A DNA stretch of 64,000 nucleotides from positions 30,067,235-30,131,234 of the forward strand of contig CM055607.1 in the NCBI GenBank assembly GCA_029379385.1. Reading direction: 5' to 3'. This DNA comes from Quillaja saponaria. Its lineage: Eukaryota > Streptophyta > Magnoliopsida > Fabales > Quillajaceae. Positions 63,701-64,000 of this stretch are shown piece by piece. The first letter of the stretch is position 1; each line of letters opens with the position of its first letter. A program made the position numbers and the translations under genes. The notes under the pieces were generated by a model. That model made no database searches, was not told the origin of the DNA, and was given only the letters and a program-made list of their open reading frames with translations.

Positions 63701-64000
63701 GTGATGCTTTATTCAAGGATCTCCTAAGGCATGGTTACGCATGCCTCTCGCTTCATGGGGCTAAGGATCAGACAGACCGTGAATCCACCATTTCTGATTT
63801 CAAAAACAATGTCTGCAATTTGTTGATTGCAACAAGTATTGCTGCCAGGGGGCTAGATGTGAAGGAGCTGGAACTGGTCATAAATTTTGATGCTCCAAAC
63901 CACTATGAAGATTATGTACATCGTGTTGGTCGCACAGGCCGTGCTGGGAGGAAGGGTTGTGCTATCACATTTGTTTCTGAGGAAGACACCAGATATGCAC
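60799..64000 (+). CDS. RH42: DEAD-box RNA helicase 42 (RCF1, Prp5-like), cut by window end, four frame breaks
   Basis: A large exon starts at 61404 after a T-rich tract ending CTCAG and runs past the window. The start codon may be ATG at 60799-60801, directly before a GTAAGC donor, giving [14 protein letters not shown] across the junction; otherwise it is ATG at 61422. An N-terminal region of about 190 residues is almost pure Arg/Asp/Glu/Lys. Then come [46 protein letters not shown] and [13 protein letters not shown], all known from RH42. The helicase core has [19 protein letters not shown] within [32 protein letters not shown] and [13 protein letters not shown]. Arabidopsis RH42 is RCF1 (At1g20920), a nuclear pre-mRNA splicing factor needed in cold. 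Frame breaks, each like one extra base, lie near 62014-62023, 62335, 62410 and 62799; from there to 64000 the frame is open. Errors and decay cannot be separated here. Confidence 0.85.
61481..61920 (+). repeat. Purine-rich low-complexity stretch coding for Arg/Asp/Glu repeats of RH42
   Basis: Nearly continuous GAGAGAGAAAG-type purine sequence encodes RDRERDKDR and [11 protein letters not shown] repeats. The complementary strand gives an artificial Ser/Leu-rich frame, which is not a gene. Confidence 0.8.

Noticed and set aside
32603..64000. RH57 and RH42 as a local duplication of DEAD-box genes
   Set aside because: They belong to different helicase subfamilies with different exon structure and N-termini; sharing a window is coincidence.
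1..64000. CRISPR arrays, bacterial operons, defence systems, tRNA or rRNA genes
   Set aside because: The window is plant nuclear DNA with spliced genes; no spaced repeats of CRISPR type and no cloverleaf or rRNA sequence were seen.

Overview
The window is nuclear DNA from a flowering plant, most likely a eudicot. Genes carry GT-AG introns, intergenic DNA is very AT-rich, and fragments of LINE, Copia and TRIM retroelements are present. Every recognised protein belongs to a plant family (IQD, IRX9, POLAR-like, PLS-type PPR, LPP-gamma). I cannot name the species.

Layout, left to right. 1-4852: AT-rich DNA with minisatellites. 4853-5836 (-): homologue of soybean syringolide-induced protein 14-1-1. 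7440-10788 (-): four-exon POLAR-like gene with one frame break in exon 1. 12115-13556 (-): decayed LINE. 18045-18707 and 19633-20292 (-): tandem pair of LPP-gamma type lipid phosphatases. 21177-22104: AT-rich foldback-like block holding telomere-like repeats. 22956-30364 (+): decayed importin alpha-9 gene carrying a TRIM and Copia debris. 32603-38446 (+): intact 12-exon DEAD-box helicase RH57. 41310-43613 (-): PPR protein like At3g53360. 43844-48217 (-): four-exon, 169-residue gene assembled here from splice sites and not recognised; a 5'-truncated LINE with perfect 15-bp target duplications lies in its last intron. 50838-52939 (+): xylan synthesis protein IRX9. 55920-58852 (+): IQD1/IQD2-type calmodulin-binding protein with one frame break. 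60799 to beyond 64000 (+): helicase RH42/RCF1, cut by the window end, with four frame breaks in its N-terminal half.

The genes are not an operon or pathway. Several neighbours repeat Arabidopsis gene order as I recall it: IQD2, IMPA-9 and LPP-gamma lie close together on chromosome 5 (At5g03040, At5g03070, At5g03080), and IQD1 and RH57 are adjacent on chromosome 3 (At3g09710, At3g09720). The window looks like the unduplicated ancestral arrangement plus extra genes.

No new defence or other multi-gene system is visible. Points most worth a second look are the unrecognised spliced gene, the importin alpha-9 pseudogene, the LPP-gamma duplicate, and single-base frame breaks (nearly all +1) in otherwise well-conserved genes, which may be assembly errors.
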